Shown here one piece after another: positions 47,720 to 57,558 of a stretch of DNA of 64,000 bases. The notes below the pieces were generated by a model that saw only the letters and a list, made by a program, of their open reading frames with translations, was not told the DNA's origin and did not search any database. The DNA is taken from contig JAFWPB010000028.1 in the NCBI GenBank assembly GCA_017545245.1, forward strand, positions 62,001-126,000. The letters run 5' to 3'. The DNA is from Clostridiales bacterium (GTDB lineage: Bacteria > Bacillota > Clostridia > Saccharofermentanales > Saccharofermentanaceae). The translations under genes and the position numbers were made by a program. Numbering within the stretch: position 1 is the stretch's first letter; each line of letters starts with the position of its first letter.

Positions 47720-49954
47720 ATGAAATTGGAGGGTAAGCTTCGGGTGCTGGCGGTTCTTTATCTCGTTTTTTGCGTGGCATTTGGCGTTTCGCTGGTCCGG
47801 GTCCTGATCCCGGATGTACGCGGCTTTTTCCGAAGCGTTTCCGGATCAAGCAATCTGGACTTTCTTCCCAACGCGGTTTTCACGATCCCAGCCGGCCTGG
47901 TCGTGGGACTTCTGACGACATCGGTGTTTTCCTACTACGTCACACTGATGCTGGCCAAAACTTCCAGCAGTTCAAGTGGCCTGCGTGCCACAGGACTTGC
48001 GATTACAGTTACTGTCTTCAGTGCTTTTTCCATATTAAACATTCTGCTCATCCGCAAAAAACACTCATCCCGGGGTGTTTCTTCTGAACCCGAAAAAAAT
48101 GCGGAGGGCGGGATTTCAAAATACGCCAGCAACCGCAAAAACAATACTTTCTACGCGGTCGTGATCGGCATTTTTACGCTGCTTTCGGCCTATCTCATGC
48201 TCGATTCACTTTTGCTCTCCAACGGCATCCTCAAAGCCGGCGGCGCCGCTTTTTCCGACCTGGCTTCGCACACGGCGCTGACGTCGTCTTTCAGCAAAGG
48301 CTTCAACTTCCCAACGCAATACCCGTTCTTCTCGAATGACGGGATCCAGTATCACTTCCTCTTTTACTACCTCTGCGGCACGCTCGAATATCTGGGCCTG
48401 CCGGTCGACTGGGCCATCAACCTCCCGAGCATCCTCAGCATGGTCAGCATGCTGGTGCTTTTCGGAACGCTGGCGGCGCTGCTCTCAAAAAGGCGCGGCG
48501 GCTTCGTACTGGCGCCGGTCCTGATCCTTTTCCGCTCGTCGTTCAACTTCATCATGCAGTTCGCAGAAACCTTTTCGCAGTCGCATTCGCCGATTCACAC
48601 GATCGTGGAGATGCTGACGCTGAACGAATACTACGGCAAAACGAAGTACGAGGACTGGGGCGTCTGGACCATCAACATTTACGGCAACCAGCGGCACCTC
48701 ATGCTCGGCCTCGCGGCGCTGGTGCTCCTGATCCTTCTGGTCCTGCCGTACGTCCGCGAGATGCTCGCCGATCTCTCCTCCGATGAGAAAACAGGCGCGA
48801 AGGTCAAGTGCTTTTTCTTCGGCAAAAGAACTTGGCTTCCGTCCCAAACGGCTGGGAATGGTCCTTGGCGGACGTTGGCGCTGGCTTTGCCGATTCTGGT
48901 TTCTCTGCCGTATTTCCACGGCTCCATGCTTGTTTCCGTCCTGCTGGTCCTGGCTGTTCTTGCGGTCTTCAGCCGGTATCGTCTGATCTATCTTGCGATG
49001 GCGGTTTTCTCGGTGCTGTCCTCTGTCCTGCAGACGCGCCTTTTTGCGGGCGAGGTGTCAAGTGTCTTTTCGCCGAAGCTCAAAATCGGTTTTTATGCTA
49101 ACCCATCCTTCTTCGGGATCATTTCCTATCTCGTCGCGATCACGGGCCTGACGATGATCCTGGCGTTTGTTTTTGCAGGCATCCGTGCCTTCCGCAAAAG
49201 CACTTCCCGCAGTGAGCGATGGTTCTTCCCGGTGTTCCTGCTTGCCAGCATGGCCCCGCTCATCTTTGCTTTTTCGTTCCAGCTGACGTCGGAACTTCTC
49301 ACGAACCATAAGATCATCCAGGTGTCGATCATGCTCCTGGACGTTTTTGTTGCCTGCCTCCTCTTGGAACTATGGAATTTCGTGCCGAAGAGTGCGCAGG
49401 AGAAACAGTCAGATGCGAAGCCAGATGCCCAGAAAGCACTTGAGAGTAAGAAGAAGCTTTGCCGTGCCCTGGTGGCAGTGCTTATGGTGCCGCTGACCTT
49501 TACGGCGGTTTTTGAGTGGGCATCGTATGGAAATCTGAATGATTATAAATGGGAGATCAAAGACCAGTCGGAGGCGGTGCGCTGGATCTGTGAAAATACG
49601 GATCCGGATACAGTTTTCCTCACTCCATCGTGGAGCTACTCGGATTTCTTCCGCGCGGGCAGACCTGCCTATCTGGCTTACCCGTACTACTCCTGGTCCG
49701 CCGGACACGATCTCTACGGACGTCAGGAAATATACTTCAATATTATTGATGGATTCGACGGCGATGCCGCCGCTATGAAAACGTGCTGCAAAGAACAAGG
49801 CATTGACTACATCATCCTCTCCCCGGATTATCTGAACATCCTGGAAGAGTACAAAGACGCCTTCAACTACGACCCACAATTCTTCGAAGACAATCTCGAA
49901 GTCGTCGCCCGCTTCCCAAGCGAACAAATCACCATCTGCCGCATCCCCGACTAA
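47720..49954 (+). CDS. Large polytopic membrane protein, GT-C-like
   Basis: 744 aa with about 12-14 membrane helices, then a soluble C-terminal domain of about 130 aa (EAVRWICENTDPDTVFLTPSWSYSDFFRAGRPAYL...GIDYIILSPDYLNI). That architecture and the loop FFSNDGIQYHFLFYYLCGTLEYLGLP resemble GT-C glycosyltransferases or DUF2298-like proteins that use lipid-linked sugars. I cannot point to a catalytic Asp with certainty. The start is uncertain: ATG 47720 lacks a site, while GTG 47744 follows GGAGGG by 11 nt. The gene is GC-richer than its neighbours. 10-mers lie at 48806 and 49196. Confidence 0.7.
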   Translation: MKLEGKLRVLAVLYLVFCVAFGVSLVRVLIPDVRGFFRSVSGSSNLDFLPNAVFTIPAGLVVGLLTTSVFSYYVTLMLAKTSSSSSGLRATGLAITVTVFSAFSILNILLIRKKHSSRGVSSEPEKNAEGGISKYASNRKNNTFYAVVIGIFTLLSAYLMLDSLLLSNGILKAGGAAFSDLASHTALTSSFSKGFNFPTQYPFFSNDGIQYHFLFYYLCGTLEYLGLPVDWAINLPSILSMVSMLVLFGTLAALLSKRRGGFVLAPVLILFRSSFNFIMQFAETFSQSHSPIHTIVEMLTLNEYYGKTKYEDWGVWTINIYGNQRHLMLGLAALVLLILLVLPYVREMLADLSSDEKTGAKVKCFFFGKRTWLPSQTAGNGPWRTLALALPILVSLPYFHGSMLVSVLLVLAVLAVFSRYRLIYLAMAVFSVLSSVLQTRLFAGEVSSVFSPKLKIGFYANPSFFGIISYLVAITGLTMILAFVFAGIRAFRKSTSRSERWFFPVFLLASMAPLIFAFSFQLTSELLTNHKIIQVSIMLLDVFVACLLLELWNFVPKSAQEKQSDAKPDAQKALESKKKLCRALVAVLMVPLTFTAVFEWASYGNLNDYKWEIKDQSEAVRWICENTDPDTVFLTPSWSYSDFFRAGRPAYLAYPYYSWSAGHDLYGRQEIYFNIIDGFDGDAAAMKTCCKEQGIDYIILSPDYLNILEEYKDAFNYDPQFFEDNLEVVARFPSEQITICRIPD

Positions 49955-49960
49955 CAAACG

Positions 49961-50122
49961 GATTTTGCGAAACCCTCGAGGAGCGTCTATCGCGAAGCGC
50001 ACGCTGATTTTGCGAAACATTCGAGGAGCGTCTATCGCGAAGCGCCCACGGATTATTAAAAAACTCTTTGAGTAACGTCTATCGCGAAGCGCACGCTGAT
50101 TTTGCGAAACATTTGAGGAGCG
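49961..50122. repeat. 45-bp degenerate tandem repeat ending in a nested hairpin
   Basis: Units starting GATTTTGCGAAAC at 49961, 50006 and 50098, with a diverged unit (GATTATTAAAAAAC) at 50051, share GAGGAGCGTCTATCGCGAAGCGCACGCT. Each unit contains TCGCGAAGCG, a small hairpin like the inner stem of the nested element. The fourth unit breaks off into the complete nested element at the dtd stop codon. It fills the convergent gap between the membrane protein gene and dtd. Confidence 0.85.
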
Positions 50123-50156
50123 TTTCCGCAGGTGCGCAGCACCGAAGACCTAGCTC
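50112..50156 (-). repeat. Nested hairpin element overlapping the dtd stop codon
   Basis: On the minus strand GGAGC-TAGGTCTTCG-GTGC-TGC-GCAC-CTGCGGAAAC-GCTCC. The TAG of the conserved flank is the stop codon of dtd. The outer stem is short (5 bp). The core matches the other copies with CTTCG in place of CCTCG. Confidence 0.8.
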
Positions 50157-50617
50157 CGAGAATGCTTTCGCAAAATCTCCTCGCTATCCAGCCAAATCGT
50201 GAATGGTCCTTCGTTTTCAATCGATACGGCCATATCCGCGCCAAAGATGCCGGTCTCTACAGTGTGCACCTCACTCTTACAGAGCTCGATAATGTACTCG
50301 TACAGTTCTTTTGCCAAGGCAGGAGCGCCGGCGTTAATGAAAGACGGGCGGTTGCCGTGGTGGCAGTCGGCGTAGAGCGTGAACTGGGAAATGAGAAGGA
50401 GACTTCCGTTGACATCGGCCAGGCTCAGATTGGTCTTATCGTTCTCGTCCCGGAAGATCCGAAGCCCCAGGAGTTTCTTGACCATGGCCAGAGCAATCTC
50501 CTTGGTATCGGTGGCGCAAACGCCTATAAATACGAGAAATCCGCGGTCGATCTTGCCGACGGTTTCACCCTCGACATCCACTTTTGCGGAGGTCACTCTT
50601 TGAATCAGAAAACGCAT
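50150..50617 (-). CDS. dtd: D-aminoacyl-tRNA deacylase
   Basis: Removes D-amino acids (and glycine mis-loaded on tRNA-Ala) from tRNA, protecting translation. 155 aa, slightly longer than the usual 145-150. It starts [23 protein letters not shown]. The catalytic SQFTLYAD motif (about 77-84) and NEGPFT near 138, the family's NxGPxT motif, are both present. AAGGAG precedes the ATG. It is divergent from the DUF1846 gene. The 3' end runs into a repeat: the stop codon is the TAG of a nested hairpin. Confidence 0.96.
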   Translation of the reverse strand: MRFLIQRVTSAKVDVEGETVGKIDRGFLVFIGVCATDTKEIALAMVKKLLGLRIFRDENDKTNLSLADVNGSLLLISQFTLYADCHHGNRPSFINAGAPALAKELYEYIIELCKSEVHTVETGIFGADMAVSIENEGPFTIWLDSEEILRKHSRS

Positions 50618-50764
50618 AAAAAAGTACTCCTTTTTGACGGAATGTTATGTAGACAGAATATCAAAATGTGTTATAATTGCAAAGAGCCGTTAAAAAGGCC
50701 GACGAGCTTCTCAAGATTTTTCGCGAGGAGCTCTTTTCTATTGTGGATAAGGGGCGTGAGTTAT

Positions 50765-52249
50765 ATGTTCAAAGAGGGATTTAGTAACGAAAAATACGTA
50801 CAGATGCAGTCGCAGAAGATCCGCGACAGGATCGGACAATTTGGTGGCAAGCTGTATCTGGAGTTCGGAGGAAAGCTGTTCGACGATTACCATGCGTCCC
50901 GTGTTCTGCCGGGCTTCCATCCGGACAGTAAGGTCAAAATGCTCCTTGAACTTAAGGACGACGTCGAGATCGTCATCGCGATCAACGCGGATGCGATCGA
51001 AAAGAATAAGCGCCGTGGTGACCTGGGCATCACATACGACCAGGAAGTGCTCCGCCTGATCGATGCTTTTACCGAGATCGGACTGTATGTCGGTTCCGTC
51101 GCCATTACGCAGTATACAAACCAGCCTCTGGCAGAGCATTTCGGCAAGCGCCTCAGACAGCTCGGTGTCAAGGTCTACAAGCACTACCCGATCGCCGGTT
51201 ATCCGACCAATGTGCCGCTAATCGTAAGTGACGAAGGTTATGGAAAGAATGAATATATCGAGACAACCCGTTCTCTCGTAGTCGTAACTGCGCCGGGCCC
51301 GGGTTCCGGAAAAATGGCAACGTGCCTTTCCCAGCTGTATCACGAGAACCGTCGTGGCGTGAAGGCCGGCTATGCGAAGTTCGAGACCTTCCCGATCTGG
51401 AGCATTCCGCTCAATCACCCGGTTAATATCGCATATGAAGCAGCAACCGCAGACCTCGCCGACGTCAATATGATCGACCCGTTCCACCTTGAGGCTTACG
51501 GCGAGACGACCGTCAATTACAACCGTGACGTCGAGATCTTCCCAGTCGTAAATGCAATCTTCGAGAAGATCTATGGTGAGTCTCCTTACAAGAGCCCGAC
51601 GGATATGGGCGTCAATATGGCCGGCTTTGCAATCGAAGACGATGAAGCATGCCGTGAAGCGAGCAAGCAGGAGATCATCCGCCGTTACTATCAGGCCAAA
51701 TGCGCTGTCCGCCAGGGTCTTTCCGACGGAACAGATGTGAATAAGATTGAACTTCTGATGAATAAATCCGGAATCGAGATCAATGACCGCCGGGTAGTAG
51801 GTGCCGCGATGGTGCGTGCCGAGTCTACACATGGCCCGGCTGTAGCGCTGGAACTTCCGGACGGCAAGATCGTGACAGGTAAGAATACTGAGCTTCTCGG
51901 TGCTTCCGCAGCTGCTCTTCTTAATGCTCTAAAAGCACTGGCGGGTATCCAGCATGAGATCCCGTTGATTTCTCCTAATGTTATCGAGCCGATTCAGGAT
52001 CTGAAGGTGAATCATATGGGCAACAGAAACCCGAGACTGCACACCGATGAGGTATTGATCGCGTTGGCCATGAGTGCGGCAACAAATCCGGTAGCGGAAC
52101 TTGCGATGCAGCAGATCAGTAATCTTCGTCATAGTGATGCGCATTCGACGACGATCCTTTCTAGTGTGGATGAGAATGTATTTAGAAAACTCGGTATCAA
52201 CATTACATGTGAACCGGAGTACCAGAAGAAGAAACTGTATAACAAGTGA
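50765..52249 (+). CDS. DUF1846-family protein
   Basis: 494 aa, the usual family length. It begins [51 protein letters not shown], the characteristic DUF1846 opening. A Gly-rich [20 protein letters not shown] (about 178-197) resembles a nucleotide-binding loop. The C-terminal part has [22 protein letters not shown]. Members are conserved in Firmicutes with no settled role. ATG 50765 is chosen from the family start; the Shine-Dalgarno is weak, and a longer frame to 50132 only crosses dtd in antisense. A 9-mer AAAAGCACT lies at 51931. Confidence 0.9.
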   Translation: MFKEGFSNEKYVQMQSQKIRDRIGQFGGKLYLEFGGKLFDDYHASRVLPGFHPDSKVKMLLELKDDVEIVIAINADAIEKNKRRGDLGITYDQEVLRLIDAFTEIGLYVGSVAITQYTNQPLAEHFGKRLRQLGVKVYKHYPIAGYPTNVPLIVSDEGYGKNEYIETTRSLVVVTAPGPGSGKMATCLSQLYHENRRGVKAGYAKFETFPIWSIPLNHPVNIAYEAATADLADVNMIDPFHLEAYGETTVNYNRDVEIFPVVNAIFEKIYGESPYKSPTDMGVNMAGFAIEDDEACREASKQEIIRRYYQAKCAVRQGLSDGTDVNKIELLMNKSGIEINDRRVVGAAMVRAESTHGPAVALELPDGKIVTGKNTELLGASAAALLNALKALAGIQHEIPLISPNVIEPIQDLKVNHMGNRNPRLHTDEVLIALAMSAATNPVAELAMQQISNLRHSDAHSTTILSSVDENVFRKLGINITCEPEYQKKKLYNK

Positions 52250-52317
52250 TTTTTAAGGATCAGGAAGAACCGGAGCGAGTCCGCATTCTTGAACGTGGGA
52301 CGATGAAGGAGGAAGAT

Positions 52318-53004
52318 ATGGCAATTTGCAGACTATGTCAGTTTGATAATCCGGATGGATCGCAGTTCTGCGCGAAGTGCGGAAATCATCTGGGGAATGA
52401 GATCCTTACACCAGTCGTGGCGCCGCTCGTGACGCCGGCTTCCACATCGTCTGCCGCTCCGACATCAACGCCGGCTTCGGGTTCCGGTTCGGCAGGGTCT
52501 GGAGCAGGGCTGCCTACGCCGCCCGGCGCTGTTTCGTCTAATTCCATGATTCCACAGTCCCCGACGCCGGACCCTCGTGTGCAGAGCACCTATGCGGCGC
52601 ACCAGGGTCAGATTCCGCAGCCTGGTACACAAAGCCAGGGCAGTGGCTCCCGGGAAGGACAGTATTCGAAACAGTATGAACAGCCGAACACCATTCCTTT
52701 CAACGACTTTGACCGTCGGGCATACGCGGAGCAGATGGCAAATCCAAACAGACAGGATTACGAGAGTGTCTGTGTTCTGGCCTTTGTTTTCGGCCTTGTC
52801 GGATTTCTCTTTAATCCGCTTTATCTTATCAGTCTGGCAGCGATCATTCTCGGTATTATCGGGCACTCCAACAATGGTTCCAAAGCATCGTTGGGCATGG
52901 CCGGATGGATCCTGGGTCTCTGCTCGCTGATCTTCCAGATCGCATTTGATTTCATATGCGCCGTCTCCACCTGTGGCGTCGGCATGATCAGCATTTTCTT
53001 CTAA
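52318..53004 (+). CDS. Zinc-ribbon membrane protein with DUF4190-like domain
   Basis: 228 aa from the ATG with AAGGAGG 5 nt upstream. An N-terminal zinc ribbon (CRLCQFDNPDGSQFCAKC, 4-21) is followed by a Pro/Ser/Gly/Gln-rich linker of about 120 aa. The C-terminal membrane domain has two to three helices of DUF4190 type (VCVLAFVFGLVGFLFNPLYLISLAAIILGIIGH...GMAGWILGLCSLI). Function unknown; likely co-transcribed with the downstream DUF2752 gene (6-nt gap). Confidence 0.75.
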   Translation: MAICRLCQFDNPDGSQFCAKCGNHLGNEILTPVVAPLVTPASTSSAAPTSTPASGSGSAGSGAGLPTPPGAVSSNSMIPQSPTPDPRVQSTYAAHQGQIPQPGTQSQGSGSREGQYSKQYEQPNTIPFNDFDRRAYAEQMANPNRQDYESVCVLAFVFGLVGFLFNPLYLISLAAIILGIIGHSNNGSKASLGMAGWILGLCSLIFQIAFDFICAVSTCGVGMISIFF

Positions 53005-53010
53005 GTCCAG

Positions 53011-53523
53011 GTGAAAGTGCTTTTGGAGAAGAACAAAAGAAAAGGGCAACTGATCGGGCTGGTGGTGACGACCGCGGCGCTGGCAGTTGCTTTTTTGTAT
53101 CTCGTTTTGCTCTACAGGAACCGCGAGACGCTGGCGTTTCAGGAGGAACCGTGCGCCTTCTCGAGGGTGCTGCACTTGTACTGCCCGGGGTGTGGCGGCA
53201 CGAGAGCGGTGAAATCCCTTCTGGAGGGGCATCTGATCGACTCGCTGCTGGCAAACCCTATCCCGCTTTATTCGATCGCGCTTATTCTCCGTGTCTGGGT
53301 GGCGCTGGCGCACAATGTTGTCTGGCAGCGCTTCCGCGAACGAGGAAACCCGCAGGAACAGCAACCGGCGCGTGCGAAACCCAACCGCACCTCGTGGCGG
53401 ATCATGTACCAATGGGAGATGTGGGGCATCCTTGTCGTGGTAGCCGGATTCTTCGTACTCAGGAATCTCGCGCTAGTGCTTTTGAAATGGGATTATCTTG
53501 GCGATCTCGTGCAGTTCTGGTGA
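53011..53523 (+). CDS. DUF2752-family membrane protein
   Basis: 170 aa. Three membrane helices, with the DUF2752 signature CPGCGGTRAVKSLLEGHLIDSLLANP after the first. The start is GTG, six nt after the preceding stop, with no recognisable Shine-Dalgarno; translation is probably coupled. The second to fifth codons are formed by the AAGTGCTTTT 10-mer (53015-53024). Function unknown; often next to DUF4190 genes, as here. Confidence 0.8.
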   Translation: MKVLLEKNKRKGQLIGLVVTTAALAVAFLYLVLLYRNRETLAFQEEPCAFSRVLHLYCPGCGGTRAVKSLLEGHLIDSLLANPIPLYSIALILRVWVALAHNVVWQRFRERGNPQEQQPARAKPNRTSWRIMYQWEMWGILVVVAGFFVLRNLALVLLKWDYLGDLVQFW

Positions 53524-53540
53524 TGAAAAAGAACTTGGAG

Positions 53541-54299
53541 TCAGCAACTAAGCATTTGCGCGGCAATTACTCCCAGCAGTTTTCCTTTGATAATATTGGC
53601 GCTGAGTCCGGAGTCCTTTTGTTCAAATGTGTATATGATATCCAGGCCATCCTGAAGCTGATGACTTAAGTAGTTCGTCATCTTCCCAAAGGACTTGAAC
53701 CGGTAGTCGTTGTCGTCCATAAGTCCAAAGTGTTCGATAAAGAAGAATCGTCCGGTTTCGGGACAATAGACGGCGAAATCAATGTAATATGTTTGATTTC
53801 CGACGGCCACGATGACCTCGTACTTATACTCCAATCCCAAGGATTTTATTATCTGGGCATAGATCATCTCAGACTTTGAACGGAATATATGTCCGTCGAA
53901 AACGTGAGGACGCAGAATTTTAGTGTCATTCAGTTCAACGAGATTATCAAAAGCTTCCTTGGAAAAAGCATTTGGAACGTTCGTGAAGTTCGTCGTTTTG
54001 ATGTCTCTTGGCTCACTGTTGTTGAGATAATTCTGATATCTTAAGTTGGCTCGAATATCCTGAAGGGATTCTTTTCTTGTCAGCATCGCAAAAAGTTTGC
54101 TGGCGTCGGGCGTAGACATGAGATGTTCCCCTGAGACAGTGCCTTCTTTGGAGTAGGCCCGAACCACGTTCAATCTTTTTCCTCGTATCACATGACTGCC
54201 CGTAGCGATAAATGGGATTTGCCCAATTTCTCTGTCAAGATATTCAAGACGCTTGCGGCGAAGGCTTTTCGCTAATTCGAAGACAGTGGCAGCAATCAT
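53541..54299 (-). CDS. PD-(D/E)XK-like nuclease-domain protein
   Basis: 252 aa from the ATG with GGAGG; a TTG five codons earlier lies inside the site. The C-terminal half (about 135-225) contains FRSKSEMIYAQIIKSLGLEYKYE, then YYIDFAVYCPETGRFFFIEHFG. The E...D...ExH spacing fits a PD-(D/E)XK nuclease core of the (W/I)EHFG type seen in many uncharacterised Firmicutes proteins. The N-terminal half is helical and unknown. Converges with the DUF2752 gene. Its upstream region carries the same TGTTCTAT palindromes as the TIR gene. Activity is not shown; it could bind DNA only. Confidence 0.65.
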   Translation of the reverse strand: MIAATVFELAKSLRRKRLEYLDREIGQIPFIATGSHVIRGKRLNVVRAYSKEGTVSGEHLMSTPDASKLFAMLTRKESLQDIRANLRYQNYLNNSEPRDIKTTNFTNVPNAFSKEAFDNLVELNDTKILRPHVFDGHIFRSKSEMIYAQIIKSLGLEYKYEVIVAVGNQTYYIDFAVYCPETGRFFFIEHFGLMDDNDYRFKSFGKMTNYLSHQLQDGLDIIYTFEQKDSGLSANIIKGKLLGVIAAQMLSC

Positions 54300-54443
54300 T
54301 TTGTTTTCCTCCAATAACGAATGTGCCTACAGACTACCACGATTTAATTTTCCATACTGGATTACTTTTCGACAAATATCGACAAAAGCACGAGTGTTGT
54401 CGAAAAAACTGCTTCTGATGAAAATGTTTAGGAAAATGTCAAA

Positions 54444-54640
54444 CGTGTTCTATGATTTGTTCTATAAAACTGCTTTTTACATAGAACAATTATAGAACAA
54501 TGGGGATTCCGGTGAGGTGTTCTATGATTTGTTCTATAAAAGTGCTTTTTACATAGAACAAATATAGAACAGGTAAAAAAGAGTGAAATAAAATATAGAA
54601 CAGGTCAAGAAAGAGGAAAAACGAATATAGAACAGGTGAA
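54444..54640. repeat. TGTTCTAT hairpin array upstream of the nuclease-like gene
   Basis: Two hairpins of TGTTCTATGATTTGTTCTAT against ATAGAACAA(T/A)TATAGAACA (about 54446-54500 and 54518-54571), with loops aaaactgctttttac and aaaagtgctttttac; the second holds the exact 10-mer (54540). Three direct AATATAGAACAGGT words spaced about 31 nt follow (to about 54638). The rest of 54300-54443 holds a TCGACA...TTGTCGA dyad around an AAAAGCAC core (near 54370-54400). The stretch to 54718 ends with a GGGCGCGCCCC dyad near 54670. Confidence 0.88.
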
Positions 54641-54718
54641 ACAAAGGGGAAAATCGAGTTCGAAGATGGGGCGCGCCCCCCCAAAACACGATGATTCTGG
54701 ATAGGAAAATAAGAAACC

Positions 54719-55363
54719 TTACAGCAATTCTTCCCAGGATCTGACGGCGAGGGTGGATTCGGCGCAGATCGCGGGCCAGTCGCCTTCGGAAACGGGGTCG
54801 AAGATGCCGACTGTCTGGAAACCGCCGGCGGAAGCGCCGCGGATGGCAACGAGGATGTCCTCGAAGACAGCGCAGTCAGAGGGAGAAACGCCGAGACGGG
54901 ATGCTGCCAGGGCATAGATGTCCGGGTAACCTTTGCCACGGGTGACTTCGGTTGCCACAGTGACGTTCTGGAAAAACTCGCTGATGCCGTGGGCACGGAG
55001 TACGTTTCCGATGTTGGCCTGCGGCTCCATGGAGGTAGCGACCGCAAGAGGCACACCTTTTTCACGAAGCGCGAGAAGATACTCTTTGGCGAAAGGCTTC
55101 ATGGGGACCTTGTGCATGTAGAAATCCTCGGACATATCGAACCAAGCCTGGATTACTTCTTCGGGAGTTTCGGAAAGTCCGTAACGCGCGATCGTGTACT
55201 CGGCGCCTTCCTGCCAGCCCATGGCCTTGATGGCGTCCGTATAATCATGCGTGCAGACATGACCGCGCCGACGCAGAAATTCAGCGTCGATGCTTTTCCA
55301 GATTCCCATGGAATCAAAAAGCGTTCCGTCCAGATCGAAAATGGCGGCTTTTGGCAAGAACAT
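54719..55363 (-). CDS. HAD-family phosphatase (beta-phosphoglucomutase-like)
   Basis: 214 aa. HAD motif I is FDLDGTLFDS (residues 9-18), motif II is in VATSMEPQ, the Lys is in RGKGYPDIY, and motif IV is VFEDILVAIRGA. The helical cap between motifs I and II places it with phosphoglycolate phosphatase/beta-phosphoglucomutase relatives. The substrate is unknown, probably a small sugar phosphate. GGGAGG precedes the ATG. Stands alone. Confidence 0.9.
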   Translation of the reverse strand: MFLPKAAIFDLDGTLFDSMGIWKSIDAEFLRRRGHVCTHDYTDAIKAMGWQEGAEYTIARYGLSETPEEVIQAWFDMSEDFYMHKVPMKPFAKEYLLALREKGVPLAVATSMEPQANIGNVLRAHGISEFFQNVTVATEVTRGKGYPDIYALAASRLGVSPSDCAVFEDILVAIRGASAGGFQTVGIFDPVSEGDWPAICAESTLAVRSWEELL

Positions 55364-55525
55364 ACATGACCTCCCGGTAGTCGGACCCCGCGGAAAAAGA
55401 AACGGCGCGGCTACTTTCTCGGAGCATTATACCATTCTTATTTTACAAATTGTTCACTATTCGGATATACTGTGCTTGGATTGTGAAGGCACAATATAAA
55501 AAACATTCTTTTTGGGAAGTGCTTT

Positions 55526-57397
55526 ATGGACGGGGAACAGGGTAAAGAAAATAAGAAAGAAAAGCATGAAGCGAGCAGTTTTATTGAGCGCTTTATCGAT
55601 TCGTCACTACATCCGGAAAAAGATGTCCGGAACGCGACCTTGTGGATCGTGATATATGTAGTGGCGTTTTCTGTGTTTGCCGTCATCAACCCGATCGTAG
55701 CAATGACACCGAAACTTCAGTTTTTGCACGCATTCCGCGGCTTCCTGACATTGATCCAGCTCCTGCTTTCGGTTCTCATCGTGCAGATGCTGAATAGAAA
55801 AGGCTTCCGCGCAGTTCTGGTAGTCACGATCCTTCAGTGCTGCATGACAATGATCAATATCATCCGTTTCAACGACCAGTATGCGGTCAATGGACTTGCC
55901 ACAACGGCGTTGGGCCTTCTTATCGTCTGCATTATCTTAGGATATAACCTTCGTATTGCAAGAGAAGTCGAGAAAGTTGAGAGAAAGACCGAAGATCTGG
56001 AGAAAGCCAATGCGGAACTGAAGATCCGTGAAGAAAAGACGAAGCGCCAGAATTCACTTCTTACCGAGTACAACCGTGTCATGAAGGAAAACGAAGAACG
56101 TCTGTATCAGATGAATCACTTCGATACATTGACCGGCCTTCCGAACCGCATCAAGATCACGGCAAGAATGGATCTTCTTATCAGCCTGCTGTCGCACAAG
56201 AATATGTCATTTGCACTGGTATATATCGATCTCGACAACTTTAAGAAGATCAACGACACGATCGGACACCGCGTTGGCGACCTGATGCTGCAGGCGGTAA
56301 GTACCCGACTGGCAACGATCATTTCCGATGAAGACATGCTTGGAAGATGGGGCGGAGACGAATTCGCCATATTGATCCAGCGGCCGCTCGATGCGAATTC
56401 GATCCTTTCCTACGTAGAGTCGATCCGCGATTCTTTCCACCAGATGTTCAACCTGGAAGATTCCGATTATAAGATGAGCGCAAGCTTCGGTATAGCGCTT
56501 TTCCCGCAGGATGGCGAAACCTCTTCGGAACTGATTAAGTGCGCAGAGACAGCGATGTATAAAGCCAAGGAATACGGAAAAAACATGGTTCAGTTCTACA
56601 GCAAGGAAATGAAGGACGAGATTATGCGCCGTATCAAGTACGAAGGCCAGCTCCTTTCCGCAATCGAGAATCAGGAACTGTATCTCTGCTACCAGCCACA
56701 GTATGACACACTGACGAAAAAGCTCCGTGGCTTCGAGGCGCTGTGCCGCTGGAAGAACGAGAAGTTCGGTGAAGTCACTCCGATGGAGTTTATTCCGGTG
56801 GCGGAAACGATTGGATTTATCGTGCCTCTTGGCGAATGGGTCATGGAGACGGCGTGCAAGACGCTCAAGACATATAGTGAGAAGTACAACTGGGACGGCA
56901 CGATGTCGATCAATATTTCGGCAGTGCAGCTCATGGCTCCGCAGTTTATGCAATCCGTCAAGCGGATCCTCAGTAAGACACAGGTCGATCCGCGGAAACT
57001 GGAATTCGAAGTTACCGAATCGGTAATGGTTGCAAACCTTGACCACGCGGTTACGATCCTCAAAGAAATTGCTTCGCTCGGTATTTCCATCGCGCTTGAT
57101 GACTTCGGCACAGGCTACTCTTCGATGAACTACCTGCGCCAGCTTCCGATCTGCGTGCTCAAAATCGACAAGTCCTTTATCGATGAGCTTCCGTCAAAAG
57201 ATACGCAGCGCCTGATGGTCGGTTCGATCATCAGCCTCGTGCACCAGATGAACATGGTAACGATCGCAGAGGGCGTCGATGAGGAGCGCAAGGTCGAGCT
57301 TCTGGCCAAGTATGAATGCGACTATATCCAGGGCTTCCTCTGGGGCCGTCCGGTTCCGGAAAGCGAGCTGGATGCTCTTTTTAAAGAGAACCTTTGA
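55526..57397 (+). CDS. GGDEF-EAL membrane protein (cyclic di-GMP turnover)
   Basis: 623 aa. Four or so membrane helices (about 38-145), a coiled coil (VEKVERKTEDLEKANAELKIREEK) and a GGDEF domain (about 190-360). The active site GRWGGDEFAIL is intact, with DNFKKINDTIGH before it; I see no RxxD inhibitory site. The EAL domain (about 375-620) keeps FEALCRW, SINISAVQL, EVTESVM, DDFGTGYSS and KIDKSFID. Both halves look catalytically competent, so it may make or destroy cyclic di-GMP depending on its sensor. The Shine-Dalgarno is poor; a 10-mer variant (GAAGTGCTTTATGG) runs into the start codon. Confidence 0.93.
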   Translation: MDGEQGKENKKEKHEASSFIERFIDSSLHPEKDVRNATLWIVIYVVAFSVFAVINPIVAMTPKLQFLHAFRGFLTLIQLLLSVLIVQMLNRKGFRAVLVVTILQCCMTMINIIRFNDQYAVNGLATTALGLLIVCIILGYNLRIAREVEKVERKTEDLEKANAELKIREEKTKRQNSLLTEYNRVMKENEERLYQMNHFDTLTGLPNRIKITARMDLLISLLSHKNMSFALVYIDLDNFKKINDTIGHRVGDLMLQAVSTRLATIISDEDMLGRWGGDEFAILIQRPLDANSILSYVESIRDSFHQMFNLEDSDYKMSASFGIALFPQDGETSSELIKCAETAMYKAKEYGKNMVQFYSKEMKDEIMRRIKYEGQLLSAIENQELYLCYQPQYDTLTKKLRGFEALCRWKNEKFGEVTPMEFIPVAETIGFIVPLGEWVMETACKTLKTYSEKYNWDGTMSINISAVQLMAPQFMQSVKRILSKTQVDPRKLEFEVTESVMVANLDHAVTILKEIASLGISIALDDFGTGYSSMNYLRQLPICVLKIDKSFIDELPSKDTQRLMVGSIISLVHQMNMVTIAEGVDEERKVELLAKYECDYIQGFLWGRPVPESELDALFKENL

Positions 57398-57558
57398 CGT
57401 CACTCCAGGACGCAAGAAACGACTTATCCCCACGCTTTAGGTCATAGTAGTATGCATTTTCTTCCGCTTTTTTGCCTTTCTTCGGCAAAAGCACTTTTTT
57501 CTCTTTTCATTTGCCTTTTCTTGGGTGTATGCTAAAGCCGTTCTAATCTGTTGTATTT

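Noticed and set aside
47364..47849. 161-aa minus frame across the tandem repeat region
   Set aside because: It covers repeats and the start of the membrane protein gene, and has no family features.
50132..50764. Upstream extension of the DUF1846 frame across dtd
   Set aside because: It is antisense to dtd, and the family's conserved N-terminus starts at 50765.
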